A program made the translations under genes and the position numbers. A stretch of 64,000 nucleotides of DNA from Neoarius graeffei (lineage: Eukaryota > Chordata > Actinopteri > Siluriformes > Ariidae): the NCBI RefSeq assembly GCF_027579695.1, contig NC_083587.1, positions 3,265,001 to 3,329,000 of the forward strand. The letters run 5' to 3'. Each line of letters begins with the position of its first letter. The stretch's first letter is position 1. The notes beneath the pieces were generated by a model. That model saw nothing but the letters and a program-made list of their open reading frames with translations, made no database searches and had not been told where the DNA came from. This document shows positions 21,108 through 33,322 of this stretch, one piece after another.

Positions 21108-21745
21108 GATTATTCCATATGGCTTTGAACCAACTGAGAAGAGTTGGAAAGACAACAGGATAAGGACTAGTCCGTCGCACTGGTATTTACCTCATTACTG
21201 TCACACAATTAAAACGTGCCAGATCAGGTGGCTGGTGGGTTTTCAAAATAATAAATACATGCATGTTTTTTGTGATAAATACATTTTATACCGAGCGCAT
21301 TTCCCACACAACCATCACTAAGATTTCAGACAGCACTACAAAAATGGCGCCCCCACTATATAGTGTCCTATAAAGTGAGTAGGGAGTGATTTCGGACACA
21401 GGGAAAACTTCCGGCTTGATTACGTCAGCATTCGAAGGAGGGAGCACGTCTTTTGACAACATTGGCAGATGTTGGTCACTTTGATTTCCGCTGGACGTTT
21501 TACTTCCATCCCACAAAGTTTCGCACAGGTCTCAGTGAATCTCGTTTACAGCCGTTGCTTTGACATATGGACTGATATATTACATGGCATATTTCAAACA
21601 CTCATAACTTGCTATAGCAGTGACAAAATAGCTGTCAGAAATGCATTCCTGCATTTTACAAAATGAGAAATAGAATTTTGATAATTTAAAAAAAAATTGC
21701 CTTCAGTTCCCCTTTAAGCAGAAGGAAATTAATAAGCATCCAGTG

Positions 21746-23000
21746 CAGGGTTCTCCACTTTTCAAAAATGAAAGGTGGAGGCGGGGGTTTGCCCCCCTGA
21801 AGCTGATGGACTTTGGGCTTTTTGACAGTGAAACTGGCCAATAAATGGATAGGAAATGCTAAATCATTGTTAAAATCATTTTCCAAAAAATTCACACTTA
21901 CTGTACATATCTTTGTCAATGTGAGACTCATTACAGTGACATTTCAGTTGAGACTGATGCACCTGTAAAATTTCTATCGTTTTAACTGTAGAATGCCCTC
22001 GTATATCTGTGTCACGTAGGTTCTTAAATGTGACAATGATGGACAACGGCCAAAGATAGAACTTTTAATACAAGATGTTTTATTGGGTCCGGGTTCCCAC
22101 AGTAGCAGCAGAAATTTAACAAAATAAGTTATAACAATAAAAGTTCAAGTAATTATTAAAAAAAAAAAAACCTTTGTCTACAAAACAGAATACTGTATTG
22201 CACTATGTTTGCACCGCCTGATGACAGGCGCATTACAGGACTACTACATAACAGACAGCGCCATGACCCAACTAGTCCACCTCCTTTCAGAGGGCTGGAT
22301 ATAGTGGCCTGTCCCCACCCACTGGAAGATATCAATTACTTTATATTACCAACATCACATAAACCATACATTTACTTAACAATTTCAGGTCTAAGTGCAG
22401 CCAATAATCTCTATAATTCATAAACAAAACACTCAATTACAATAAATGCATACATTTTTTACAATACACACAATTAAATGTTAATTGGGTGGAACTACTA
22501 CAATCCATGCAAGAGCTGGTACGCGTGCCCAAGACTGGCACTACAAAGCCACCCCGGCCTCCGTAGTTCGGGTCCTTTGACCCAGGAACACGGAAGTCCT
22601 GTAGTAAACAAACACAGTGAAGCAGCAGGAAAACACAGCTTTCGCCTACACAATCACAGATACATAAAATAAAAGACCTGAACTTAACCAGTGTGTGTGT
22701 GTACACGTGTGTGTGTACTGTTATATGATTACTGTAACTGTGTATGGTCAGAAAAGACGATAACGCTACAAACAACCTGCGTGTACACCAGCAAAGTTAT
22801 TTAGCTGCTGGCTAGCTGCAGCTTGTAGCTTCCAACATTACTACGTGTCAGTATAGTGTAATGTAGTGCGGTGTAGTGTAACGCAAGGATAGATCTAGAT
22901 AAGTTACTCTTTTTTTTTTTTTTTTGGCCACAGGAAGGGTGGCGGGCCAGAATTATAACGTGGCGGTGCGCCACTTTAAAAGGGCCCGTGGAGAACAATG
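21746..23000. mobile_element. CAGGGTTCTCCAC-ended DNA element
   Basis: Left end CAGGGTTCTCCAC; right end GTGGAGAACAATG, matching the inverted left end at the first nine bases. CAGTG is present on both sides (21741-21745 and 23001-23005). Removal rejoins L2 sequence (GCATCCAGTG/TCTAATGTCC). No transposase; a GGCGGGGGTTTGCCCCCC hairpin sits near the left end (21779-21800). Confidence 0.75.
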
Positions 23001-23741
23001 CAGTGTCTAATGTCCTTTACACATTCCTCAATTCTATTAAGCTGGTGTCTCATCTGGTTTTGCAGAAACATACAACTGTGTGTCATCAGCATAACAGTGG
23101 AAACTAATACCATGGTTACGAATAATATTACCCAGAAATAACATGTATAAAAAAAAAAGCATTGGGCCTAAGACAGCACCTTGTGGAACACCAAACTTTA
23201 CCTCAGTATGTTAGAAAAATCACTATTTACATCAACACACCGACAGCGATCAGTTAAATAAGAGCTGAGCCAGGAGAGGGCCGTTCCCTTAACTCCCACA
23301 ACATTTGCTAGTCTATCCAAAAGAAAGGAATGATCAATGGTATCAAATGCTGCACTAAGGTCAAGTAACACAAGCAGCAAGACACAGCCCTGATCAGACG
23401 CCAACAGTAGGTCACTTACTACGATGTTTCTCAATCTATGGGCCATGGACCGGTACCGGTCTGTGAGAAGATTACCGTTGGTCCGCAAGCCTGCCTCTGC
23501 ACTAGTAGTCAGTATTATAATTTCAAACTACTGGTCACTGTCAATCAGATTATGTAGAAGAGCGATTGGCTGGCTCTGCTCTCAGCGCTTTTGTCATTGT
23601 GTGCCACGTAGCACAAGTCCCGCCCCCCTATTCTAGAATGTTAAGCGTTCCCGCCCGCGCAAGGTTGCACATTTGCACATATTCATTCATTCTGTCCCAA
23701 GTCCAGTCATTCACGCGCACACGCTTTATGAGAGCAATATC

Positions 23742-25668
23742 ATGGCATGTTCAAAGCAAGCTACTCTTGACTCTTTCTTTGGAAAACGTCCATCTGACAG
23801 TGCAGATACACAACATGAGCCAGAGGCAAAAAAATATCGCCCATTCACTCGCAATAATGACCCTTCATACATACAATTCAGCTTTATTTCAAGTGATAGT
23901 TGTCCCCCGAAACCAATCTGTGTCATCTGCCAAACCATGCTCAGCAACGATGCTATGAAGCCATCCAAATTACGCCAGCATTTGGAAACTAAACATTCGC
24001 ATCTCAAGGATAAATCAGAGGATTTTTTCAGAAGAAAACGTGATGAATTGGCCACCCAAACTAAAGTGCTGAAAAGTAATTTGACCGAGAATGAAAAGCT
24101 AACAAAGGCATCATACATGATTTCACACCACATTTTCAAATGTCAGGCACCCTTCACAACTGAGAAGCTAATTATGCCTTCGATTGTTAAGTTCAAGTCA
24201 ACTTTATTATCAATAATGCCATATGTGCAGGACATACAGAGAATTGAATTGTTACTGCTTGTAGTGAGGTGTTGGGTCCGGCTGCTGCAGCCAGAGTAAA
24301 AGAAATTCCTCTGTCAAATGACACAATCTGTCATCGAATTGACGATATGGCGGCAGACATCGAAATGCAAATTTTAGAAAGGGCGAAGTCATCTGACTGG
24401 TTTGTCATTCAACTGGATGAGACCACAGATCTCTCGAACTTGTCTATGTTTCTGGTCTACACCAGATATGCTCATGAGGGCCGGTTTCATGAGGATTTTT
24501 TGTTTTGTAAGGTGCTTCCAGGGACCACAACCACTGAAGAAATATTCCGTATGCTTGATGGGTACATCTCTGGGCATGGGTTGATATGGGGGCGTTGCGT
24601 CAGTGTCTGCACAGATGGGGCAGCAGCTATAACCGGCAGGCACAACAGAGTTGATGCTCGGGTAAAAGCCATTTCTCCATCAGTGCAGGCAACGCACTGT
24701 GTTATTCATCGAGAGGTACTTGTCTCTAAACGCCTGTCCACAGAGCTTCATGAAGTTTTAAATCAAGTGGTCAAAATAGTGAACTTCATTAAGGCCAATC
24801 CACCAAATTCCCATCTATTTACAGCTCTGTGATGAGATGGGTGCAGATCATGTTCATCTGCTCTTGCACTCCGAGGTTCGTTGGTTGTCACGGGGTAAAG
24901 TGGTGAACAGAGTGTACAAGTTGAGGCATGAGGTTGAGGCATTCTTGACAAATAAACGGTCCAATCTTGCCGATCACCTGCGAGATCAGTCTTGGCTTAT
25001 AAAAGGTAGCTTATCTTTCTGACATCCTGGACCATTTCAATATGCTAAACCTGTCGATCCAAGGCCAAGCGTGTGACATTTTTCAAGCCAATGATAAAAT
25101 CATGGCTTTCAAAAAGAAGCTCTCAGTCTGGACCTACAGAGTTAATAGAGGTGTGTTTGACATGTTCGGCTGTCTGTCGTCTCTGGCTGATGAAGGTGTG
25201 GATTTGGGGCAGGTGCCGGCAGTGATTGCGCAACACCTTACCGAAACACTGCATCATGTTGATTCATACTTCCCCTCAAAATCCCATCTCACGGAAAAGC
25301 AATGGGTAAGAGATCCGTTCACCAACCCAGAAACAAGAGCTTTGCCACCTGTGGTGCAGGATAAACTTCTGGAGCTTTCGTGCGATGCTGGTCTGCAGTC
25401 GAGATTTGGTCGACTTTCTCTGTCTGAATTCTGGCTGTCATGCTGCGATGAATATCCCCAGCTGAGTGAGATGGCAGTGAAAACACTGATGCCTTTCCAT
25501 TCAACATACCTCTGCAAGACCGCATTTTCACATTTGACAGCCACAAAGACAAAATACCGAAACAGGCTCAACTCAGAAAACACGCTCCGAGTGGCCTTGT
25601 CACCGTCTTCCTCGTTTCGACCTGTAAGTGGCGAGAAAGCAGGGACATCCTTCGCATTAGAATGCTGA
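23742..25668 (+). pseudogene. hAT transposase, ZBED5/FAM200-like, broken
   Basis: The start ATG at 23742 gives MACSKQATLDSFFGKRPS. Then a BED-type finger (CVICQTMLSND...LRQHLETKH), a long segment with FVIQLDETTDLSNLSMFLVY (first catalytic Asp region), VCTDGAAAITGRH (second), THCVIHREVL, EVRWLSRGKVVNRVYKLR (with the W before the late catalytic region), and the C-terminal dimerisation part (LSLSEFWLSCCDEYPQLSEMA, SHLTATKTKYRNRL). About 75-80 bp of foreign sequence interrupts the frame near 24180-24256. A stop at 24832 and frame changes near 24835 and 25020 break it further. Intact family members are about 600-650 residues, similar to this span. Confidence 0.88.
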
Positions 25669-25994
25669 CTTTTCTTTTACCAAATCTCTGTGGGTGACTG
25701 GGCCTGTCATTTGAGGTTAAAAGTCAGCACGTAGCCTACGTTCAGTTCACCCTTCTTCATACTGGGACTGTGTAATCAGTCAGTATTAGGGCTACAGGGG
25801 GTCTTTAGGTTTCTCGGTTTGAGGTCCCATGTTTCTGGTAGACCTTTTTATAAGTGTGTATATGTTATTGAAGCACTGTTTGGCAGTGCTTCAAGTTCAA
25901 AGATGTAGTTTAAAAAAAAAAAATCTAAAACACAAAAGTAAAAAAAAAAAAAAAAAAAATCTTGGTTTAATGGTTCTTACGCAAATAATAATAG

Positions 25995-26404
25995 GTAATA
26001 GGTTATTAATAATAATAATAATAATAATAACGTCAAATTATTGGGCCTACATATAATTTGTAATTTGGCAATAATCTCAAAGCCAAAGCACTTCTGTTAG
26101 TTTCCCTTGTTTAATAATAGTTTAGGCCTAAGCAATAATAAAAATAATAATAGGCCTAATAATAATAAATTATTATTATTATGGCATATCTTTGGACAGT
26201 TACTGGTCATTTGGCAGTTTTCTACAATTCTGCCAATGCACTCCTGTTAGGTCTTATTTAGCCAAAATATTGTTATGCTGGTATAAGCCTGCTACTTGTA
26301 ACAAGTACTACTAACAAAAAAAAATAAAATGAATAATAATAATAAATGTATGTATGCATGCATGTATCCATCCATCCATCCATGGAGGCGCACACGGTGT
26401 GTGT

Positions 26405-26435
<31 letters not shown>

Positions 26436-26441
26436 GGGGGG
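25995..26441. repeat. AAT microsatellites, (GT)n and a poly-G run
   Basis: (AAT)n tracts at about 26008-26030 and 26160-26182, (CATC)n near 26367-26384, (GT)n at 26398-26419 and an uninterrupted G run of about 22 at 26420-26441. The poly-G run may be unstable in sequencing. Confidence 0.9.
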
Positions 26442-26550
26442 TTATTTCAGGGGTTGCACAGAGGCGTAGGCACCAAGGCCTAACATTACTGGGCCCCAGA
26501 GCAAAGAAGTTTGAGAAACCCTGATTTACTACTTTAACCAGAGCTGTTTC

Positions 26551-27131
26551 AGTCAGTGCATTTACATGCACATCCAAATCGAGCTACTGTCGGTAACTGA
26601 GCTAAGGGTCCCAGCAGGGGTGCCAGAGAAATCCAATCCTACATGCACACAAGGAAATCGAGGTATTGTGCGAGGTACACTGTGCACCCGAGCCACAGGT
26701 GGCGCTACACGCCCCATCGTGTTGGTACACTTCCGGTTGTCATCATGAAGAAGAGCTATTCAAGAGTATAAACAAAGTTATCAGTTCCGTGTTCACAAGA
26801 AGAACGACGATCTCTTCCCTCTGACCTCTTCTGCTGCTCGCTACTACTACTGTTGTCATGCCAACCGAGGCTGTTGTGTTTCCCGCTTGTGATCTCGTCA
26901 CTCGTCTCTTCCGGAAGGGGCAGTGCTGAAGTAAGTAGCTCGACTACGTAGCTCGATAGGGTTTACATGCACCAAGTAGCTCGGCTACAATCGCATAATC
27001 TAGGTCGCGTAGCTCGATTACGAGAAATCCAGTTCGGTTCGATTTCAGGTTCCATGGCATTTAGAATTTCGATTTCAGTCGAGCTACGGCAGAAATTTGA
27101 TTTTCTCTACGTGCATGTAAACGCACTGACT
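26551..27131. mobile_element. MITE with AGTCAGTGCATTTACATGCA ends
   Basis: Left end AGTCAGTGCATTTACATGCA is mirrored by right end TGCATGTAAACGCACTGACT. It interrupts the L2 sequence GAGCTGTTTC/GCTATGATGAGG. Repeated GTAGCTCG/CGAGCTAC motifs line both subterminal regions. No coding capacity and no clear target duplication. Confidence 0.75.
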
Positions 27132-27401
27132 GCTATGATGAGGTCTAAATTCCGACCGATACATTTCATGGACGTTATTCCGATGTAAATATGAGCATAA
27201 CTGCTGTGCCACAGCTTTTTCTAGGCTGTTGGAGATAAAGGGGAGGTTTGATATTGGCCAGTAATTGGACAGCTGACAGGGATCAGTGCCAGGTTTTTTT
27301 AATCAGGGGTTTGATAACTGCAAGTTTAAAGGATTTGGGTACATAGCCAATTGTAAGAGAAGAATTTATTATTTTTAGAAGCAGTTCAATTACTTCAGTG
27401 C

Positions 27402-27548
27402 TTGTACTCAGTGCAATATGTATACTGTTCCTACTTATTCAGGTGACATTGGGCATACCCAACAATCTGTGTTTTCTCTCCCTCTCTCTCTCTCTCTCCC
27501 CCCCCCCCCAAATCTGTCCCTCTGAGTTACATGGAGTCAACAGGAAAT
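27402..27548 (+). mobile_element. L2 3' UTR fragment, plus strand
   Basis: Contains GTGACATTGGGCATACCCAA and GAGTTACATG with a polypyrimidine expansion (CT)n C(n) at 27477-27510. The same segment recurs at 28985-29055, so two separate L2 copies contribute here. Confidence 0.7.
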
Positions 27549-28629
27549 GGGCCATTTTCAAAAAAAAAAAATGTACCCATTACGGTAAAGAAGTCGTCTT
27601 CACTTATTTTTCAGTTTCTCATCAAAACAGAGGGGTTTAATTGAAAAATGATTCACATAACTGCAGACAATAAAAACCTCTCTACATTTTCATACTGAAG
27701 TTTTTATCTTATTTAATAAGAAAAATAAGAGTGATTTATGTTATAATTTTTCTTTACCGTTACCAATGCAAAAACTAATTATTCATAAATATATCTTACA
27801 TTCTTGAACTTACTCAGGAGTAAATTTTATTTTTCACAAAAATAACTAATTAGGTGTTTAAACAAAAGTATTGAGTAGGTTATCTGATTTGTTTTTTTTT
27901 TATAAATTCAAAAAATATTGTTGTGTTACTTTAGTTTCTTTACCGTTACCCAAAAACATTTTTGAAAATAATTAGTTCCTAGTGCTTGCTAAAGAGGGAG
28001 CTGTTCGACATCCTGAAGTGCCAGGATGTTGGGACTCCATTTTGAATTTTTTTGAGGCAGTGGAGGCTGAAAGGTGAGCAAAACATTTCATTAATTACTC
28101 ATGTCACACAAATATACTTTCTTTACCGTGATGCACATATCATCTTATAGACATCAGTGATCAAATAGAAACTATTTGTAGTTGTTGATTAAGTTTGAGT
28201 GATGAAATATAAGCAATTATTTGAAAGCATAACTGTCATGCTGTGTTGTAAGAGAATGAGACACCTCTTTACCTTTGCCATTCCTAGTAACGGTAAAGAA
28301 ACTTTGGTAACGGTAAAGAGAAAATCATGCATAAATGTCTGTTTTTCTCTAGATTTCCGGGCCAAATAGAATTGAATTTAAAATATTTTAAGTCATTGTG
28401 TACCAGATGAAATACAATAAAAGCTTTTTTGGTATGGTAACGGTAAAGAAAGCCACGATTTCAGAAAAATTTAATTTTTTTATAAAAATAATAGGAATCT
28501 AGCTTTGCTGATTAGTAGGACTTGATTTTAATCAATCGGCAATCTTTTTGTACATTTATAGACAGAAAGAGTGACAATTTTTTTTTTCATTTCTTTACCG
28601 TAATTGGTACAATTTTTTGAAAATGGCCC
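27549..28629. mobile_element. 1.1 kb element with GGGCCATTTTCAAAA ends and internal iterons
   Basis: Inverted ends of about 42 bp begin GGGCCATTTTCAAAA and end TTTTGAAAATGGCCC. AAAT is duplicated at 27545-27548 and 28630-28633. At least seven copies of TTTACCGT(T/A) or its complement are spread through the body (about 27582, 27750, 27937, 28121, 28290, 28309, 28438, 28594), many extended to TTTCTTTACCGTTACC. No protein frame of note. Looks like a nonautonomous transposon with repeated binding sites. Confidence 0.8.
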
Positions 28630-28633
28630 AAAT

Positions 28634-29480
28634 CTTTTGGTGGAGAGGGTGGAGACCTCGACTGTCTCTCGTAGACTGCAGGGCATTCTGTCGCATGTCC
28701 CAGACCCAGTGAAATGTAACTGAATTGTCTTGGCCAGCCCTAAGGGTCCCATCTGCCTGCACTCACTCTGATCTATAAGTCCAACTGTCTCATTGCTCAG
28801 GAGTGTGCTCACATCACCCAATCAAGCATCCAGCCAGAGCAGGTCATGATATTTTTTAACCATATTAACATGCCATTGCTGTGTATTATGCCTGATGTCA
28901 GGACTCTCATTTCTGCGAGCCTACCACACAGACTTAATACTTGTGTTATTTTTAGACATTGACACCTGTTGCCTCCACTTATTCAGGTGACATTGGGCAT
29001 ACCTAACAACCTGTGTTTTCTCTCCCTCCCCCCAAAATCTGTCCCTCTGAGTTACATGTCGGTCCTGGGATCGAGATGCTGACCTCTTCTGCTCCTCAGA
29101 CCTGCCTGATCCATCCTGGTGCCCTGTGTCTGGTTGGAGTCTCATCGCATCGCTCCTGTGGAGGACGGCCCCATGAAGACAGTTGAAAGTCACACTCGGA
29201 GGACGCTCTGGACACTTACAGTAATGCTTTTATGGCTGAGGACTACAGTTGACTTGCTAACTTTAGGACTGCAGTTGTCATGAAAAGTTTTGCACTCAAG
29301 TTTCCATCAATGAAGAGTTACATCAACGAAACTGTCTTCATGTTAAAACTTAATATTATAGTCATGCTGTCTGTTGTTGCCCAAATGAGGATGGGTTCCC
29401 TTTTGCATCTGGTTCCTCTCAAGGTTTCTTCCTCATATCATCTGAGGGAGTTTTTCCTTGCCACCGTTACCACAGGCTTG
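28634..29480 (+). mobile_element. L2-derived 3' region fragment
   Basis: 28634-28980 is not clearly assigned. From 28985 the L2 3' UTR is recognisable (GACATTGGGCATACCTAACA, GAGTTACATGTCGGTCC, TTCCTTGCCACCGTTACC) up to CACAGGCTTG at 29480, just short of the LINE tail. Confidence 0.65.
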
Positions 29481-29817
29481 CGGAGTTGTTAAGACCAACA
29501 ACAATAGCAAGACTGCGAAAGGTCACCATTTTTAAGCAACAAGAAGCAGCAGCTGTACAAACGCGAAGTCATCCATTATTGTTGTTGCTGCTTCTTCTTC
29601 TCCGTGTTGTTGTTGCTTCGATATTCGCGCCAAGGTTTATTCAAACGCAGCGACGTAACTGACATATACAGAAACATAACTGACGTGGCTCCCCTTAGCA
29701 CCCCGAGCTATGGAAAAGCAAACTGGTTCTCAGCTGGCTCGCAAGTTGAACGAGTTGTGAAGCAGGACCAGCCCCGAACCAGCCCTGGAACTGCTTTGGT
29801 TGAAAAGGGGTATAAGG
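29481..29817. other. Unassigned stretch before element C2
   Basis: Contains near-palindromic GTTGTTGCTGCTTCTTCTTC/AAGAAGCAGCAGC sequence around 29540-29600 and a GAACCAGCCCTGGAAC motif. No gene seen. It ends in the TATAAGG target of C2. Confidence 0.4.
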
Positions 29818-31186
29818 CAGGGCTCTACATTAACTTTTGAAACCACTTGTCCTGTCGGGCAAGTTGAAAGGAAATTTACTTGTGCGAATGTGAAGTTGGC
29901 TTGTCCGAAGAAAAATTTGAGAAAAAAAAAAAAAAAAAAACACAAACCATTTGTAATAAACTAATTTCACCAGAATTACTTTAACACAATCTATTCACTG
30001 CAGAAAAAAATTGGACTCCATCAATCATTAATTTATGAGAAATTGAAAACCAGAAAATTAAAATTATACAGTACATTTTCATTTTTAAATTATTAACTTT
30101 GAATATATATCCTCCACTGATTAATTGTTGTCTAATTATTCATTTTGGCTCCTGTATGGTTGCGATGAAAGTTGCGGTGTTTTTTAGGTTTTTGTTGCGA
30201 TTACATTGCGGGAGGAAGTGAAAGTTGCGAGAAATTGTTGCGATTTTCTCTTTTTGTGATTAAAATTGAGTGATATGTTAAATATTAAGTTATTACTGAA
30301 AAACTATTGATTAAAAAAACAAAGACACTGAGAAATGGTCCTATAAACAACTTTACCAATATAAAAGATTACCAGGACTACAAAAATGCAGAAAAATAGG
30401 CTTTACTTATCCAAATGCACCTGTTGGTTCAAAAGTTAAAGTGCAGAGAACCTCACAGCACAACATGAAGTTACCTTAAAATATAATATAAATGCCTCAG
30501 CTTTCATGTAAGAAAAAAAAAAAACTAATACTAGTACTGTGTGCAGGCAGTCTCTCCTGAAGACTAAATTAAACAATAATTATAAACTAATAAAATCAAT
30601 GGCTCAGGCTTCATAGAAAAAAAAAAAACAATTTGAACAGAATCTCACAGTATGATGCTGAAGCTGCCTAAACAATGGAAAATAAAATACCATGTTGGCA
30701 AAAACGTTGGCATCCATTAATTTCTTGTATTAAGTAAAAAAATAAAGTGCGCACAGTCCTTCACTGTAAACATAACACTTTCAGTAACAGAATTTAAGCC
30801 TATATAAACACTGACTCGCACATGCTGCTTCTCTTGAATGGAAACACGGAAGTAAGGCGGAAGGTAGTTTGTCGACGTCACCAACGATTGGTCAAATTTG
30901 TGGGAAAGTTGCGGTGATTGGATATAATTGCAACACCGCCCTGAATTCACGGGGATTGGTTGAATTTGCGTTGAAGTTGCAAATCACAACATCGCGAAAT
31001 CCTGGAGGGTCTGGTAAATTACCGTTTACTTTTCAGCTCAAATACATGAAGCGGTATTGAGGTTTTTCACCCACGTGACCAAGTCATGTGATGCATCATT
31101 AGGCTGCCATTTTGGACGTCACGGCTCGAATCAGTTTGAATGCGAGGAAGGCGACAAACGAAAAACATAAAAGAAAAAGGAGCGAG

Positions 31187-31536
31187 ATGCAGAAAACACC
31201 TTCACTATCCAGCGACGTAGGGCATTTACAGGGCGAGTAAAGGGAGAGGTATTTGCAAAAATTGAGGTTAGCAGGCTTAGAGAATGACGTTTACCTGCTT
31301 CCACCAGGATTGTTCACTGACATACGGAAGTACACAAAGCCCTCGTCTTTACCTGACTTCGGCCCACATGATCTGTATACCTATGTCGTTAAAAACCCAT
31401 CGCCATACACAGGTATTGATCTGAAAGCGTATAAGAGTTTGGATGCCTACAAATATTTTGTGTCAGGCTGGGTAACATGCCTACATCAGCGGGTCGTCCC
31501 TGGAGCCGGTGGTCGCCATCTTATTACAGCTAAGGT
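31187..31536 (+). pseudogene. YqaJ-type recombinase/exonuclease family gene, N-terminal part
   Basis: An ATG at 31187 opens MQKTPSLSSDVGHLQGE, a TAA follows at 31238, and the same frame continues RERYLQKLRLAGLENDVYLL, DLYTYVVKNPSPYTGIDLKA, YKSLDAYKYFVSGWV and ends at ...LITAK with a possible donor GTTTGT at 31537. From memory of fish and cnidarian proteins this N-terminal layout belongs to large uncharacterised proteins with a SWIM zinc finger and a C-terminal YqaJ/lambda-exonuclease-type nuclease. Neither of those domains lies in this window. The start is 130 bp inside the terminal repeat of element D, which suggests the gene belongs to the element. A single in-frame stop is the only defect seen. 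Confidence 0.55.
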
Positions 31537-31997
31537 TTGTTCACATTTTCATTTACTTTCAGTCCTCAGGATAAACAAAATGTTATTAACATGGATTAAA
31601 GCAAAAAAAAAAAAAAAATCATCTGACTGAAAAAAAAAAGCTCCATGTCGTTGGCCCCTACCACATCAGCGATGCGTCAAATTTTAAACGCCGTGTTGTC
31701 CATTATCCCCTCGGCCCCTACTTATAGTACATTTACATAATTTTAACAATGACTAAAGCTAAGGCAAGACTTTACCACTGTCATTACTGGCTATAAATGA
31801 TGAAACATCAAGTTTTCAGCGAAAAATGCAAATTTATTTCAACAATACTTTAGTAATGCACAACAGTGGTTAAGAGAAAAGTGCAAGTGCAGTCGAACTT
31901 GAACCATGCTTTCAAAAGAGTGGAACAGAAAGAACTTGCAAGAAAAGTAAAGTGAAAGTTCACTTTTTCTGCTTTTTCGCAGTGAAGCTAAAGGCAT

Positions 31998-32207
31998 CTA
32001 GTTTTTTTGCCATTGCTTCCATAGACTTTTTTTTTTATGGCAAACGACACAAAAGCACACACCTGCCATTTTCATCTTTTTGCACCATGAACTAAATGGC
32101 TTGCCATTATCGCCCATTTCATTTCGCCAAGCCCATCTCCACTTATTCTTTACCGTTTTGTTGATGTCTGACACATCCGTGCCTTCATTTAAAAGAAGTG
32201 TCTCCAT
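31998..32207 (-). pseudogene. Zinc-finger N-terminal fragment (TTF/BED-like transposon protein)
   Basis: The 69-residue frame holds DINKTVKNKWRWAWRNEMG, GKPFSSWCKKMKMAGVCFC and VVCHKKKS. The aromatic-rich WRWAW segment followed by a CxC..C cluster resembles the start of TTF/BED-type fingers in hAT-like fish proteins. The downstream frame is lost in low-complexity AT sequence, so only the finger half survives. Orientation is opposite to the YqaJ-type gene. Confidence 0.4.
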
Positions 32208-33322
32208 GCTGGAAAAACCGAAAGTAATTTGACGCGCTCTAGTGATGGAAATCGAAGGGCCTGTGTCCGGTGAAATATGGCCTTATACGCAGTACTCGAG
32301 TTGGGGGGGGGGAAGGCATCCCCCTTCTGAAATAAAAATCTCAAATCATCCCCCTTATAAAACGGCCATCCCCCCATCACATCCCTTGTGCCATTTTACC
32401 GATTAATGTGGAAATTAGCCTACTATTATTTTAACAAATATTACTACCATTTCAACATAAGAGGCTTTGCGCAGTGATAGCCTACATGTAGCCGGATAAA
32501 AAAGATGCATATTTATTTATTCGGTTGCACCGCTCATTCAAGGTTTCAGTCACTGAAAACAGCTACTTTCGCAAACTCGGGGCAGAGTGGAGATTTCTGA
32601 AAACTCCATCTTCAGACACGCGTGTAAATCGGGAAAACGAAGCAGCAGTGGGCGAGAGGGCGCGCGCGAATATAATGAGTCATAAGTGTGAATCTTTCAC
32701 CGAATGCCAACTGTCCCGGTTCTTCATGAAATCGCACGCGCAAGCACAAATTCATTAGATTAACTTTCAAATAACTGTTCTTGTGCACTTGCGACACCGG
32801 AGCCACTTTCCTGAATTTTGAGCTTCGGAGTATTCGCTTCTTTATCTATTTAATCTATTTAATTTATTTGTCACATACATTAAATTACTAATGTAAAACA
32901 TTAGTAGCCTATTTAAGCAATAGCTGTTTTCTCCACTGTTTTCCAACCTTTTGTGCTTAGTGAATGAGACACTTCATTACACTCCACTGACTGACTTCCA
33001 ATTCCGGACTTTTTTGAAAATGTAAAATATAGGCCTACGAGATGGTTTTTTGGGACTTAATTCGCGTTGCTCCTTCACTATTAATTTTTGAGACTGACGA
33101 GGCACTAAATACTGTGGAATTATTTTCTCCTTACTATGAAGTTTGTCATCTTAAACAAGTGTCGGGAAATCTTGCAGCCCGACTCTACAGCCTCCAATGT
33201 TTAAGCGAACTGCTGAAACCATAATGTTTAAAGATTAAATCGTAGGCTAATCAAACCAAAGAAAAACACAGCCTTTCCAGAACGTTCTCTGCCGAAGCCT
33301 ATTTAACCCACAAAAGGCTTAA
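32208..33322. other. Unassigned interior of element D
   Basis: Contains GGGGGGGGGAAGGCATCCCC and CATCCCCCTTATAAAA-like motifs (32293-32375) that look like the end of another transposon. No convincing coding frame. Confidence 0.4.

Larger units (their letters stand above)
20017..21713. mobile_element. TTAA-flanked insertion in L2 copy 2
   Basis: L2 sequence breaks at TTAA (20013-20016) and resumes after TTAA (21714-21717). The right end reads GCCTTCAGTTCCCCT, a plausible terminus of a TTAA-type element, while the left end does not mirror it, so the left part may be truncated or rearranged. It contains the SINE and the LTR listed next. The rest (20500-20696 and 21108-21713) has no gene. Confidence 0.6.
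23422..26523 (+). mobile_element. hAT transposon of the ZBED5/FAM200 type
   Basis: The ends CGATGTTTCTCAA and TTGAGAAACCCTG are imperfect 13-bp inverted repeats (10 of 13 match). The 8-bp flanks ACTTACTA and ATTTACTA match at 7 positions, as expected of an aged hAT duplication. The transposase gene lies inside. The 3' flank holds AAT and GT microsatellites and a poly-G run. Inserted in L2 copy 2. Confidence 0.85.
18348..27400 (-). mobile_element. L2 copy 2, antisense, interrupted four times
   Basis: Read on the minus strand, the LINE runs from about 27400 (finger region of the RT, with the matching sequence for NYRPISNLPF-like residues nearby) through 27132-27400, 26524-26550, 23001-23421, 21714-21745 and 18348-20016 (C-terminus and 3' UTR). 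The tail at 18355-18420 mirrors AAAGCTGCTTTGC and ATAAAAATGAACTTGAC. Intervening blocks are separate insertions with their own target duplications. At 23200-23488 a minus frame holds LDLSAAFDTIDHSFLLDRL and KGTALSWLSSYLTDR. No intact protein remains. Confidence 0.8.

Noticed and set aside
20693..21110. Full-length retrovirus-like element around the LTR
   Set aside because: No gag, pol or second LTR nearby; only a solo-LTR-like sequence is supportable.
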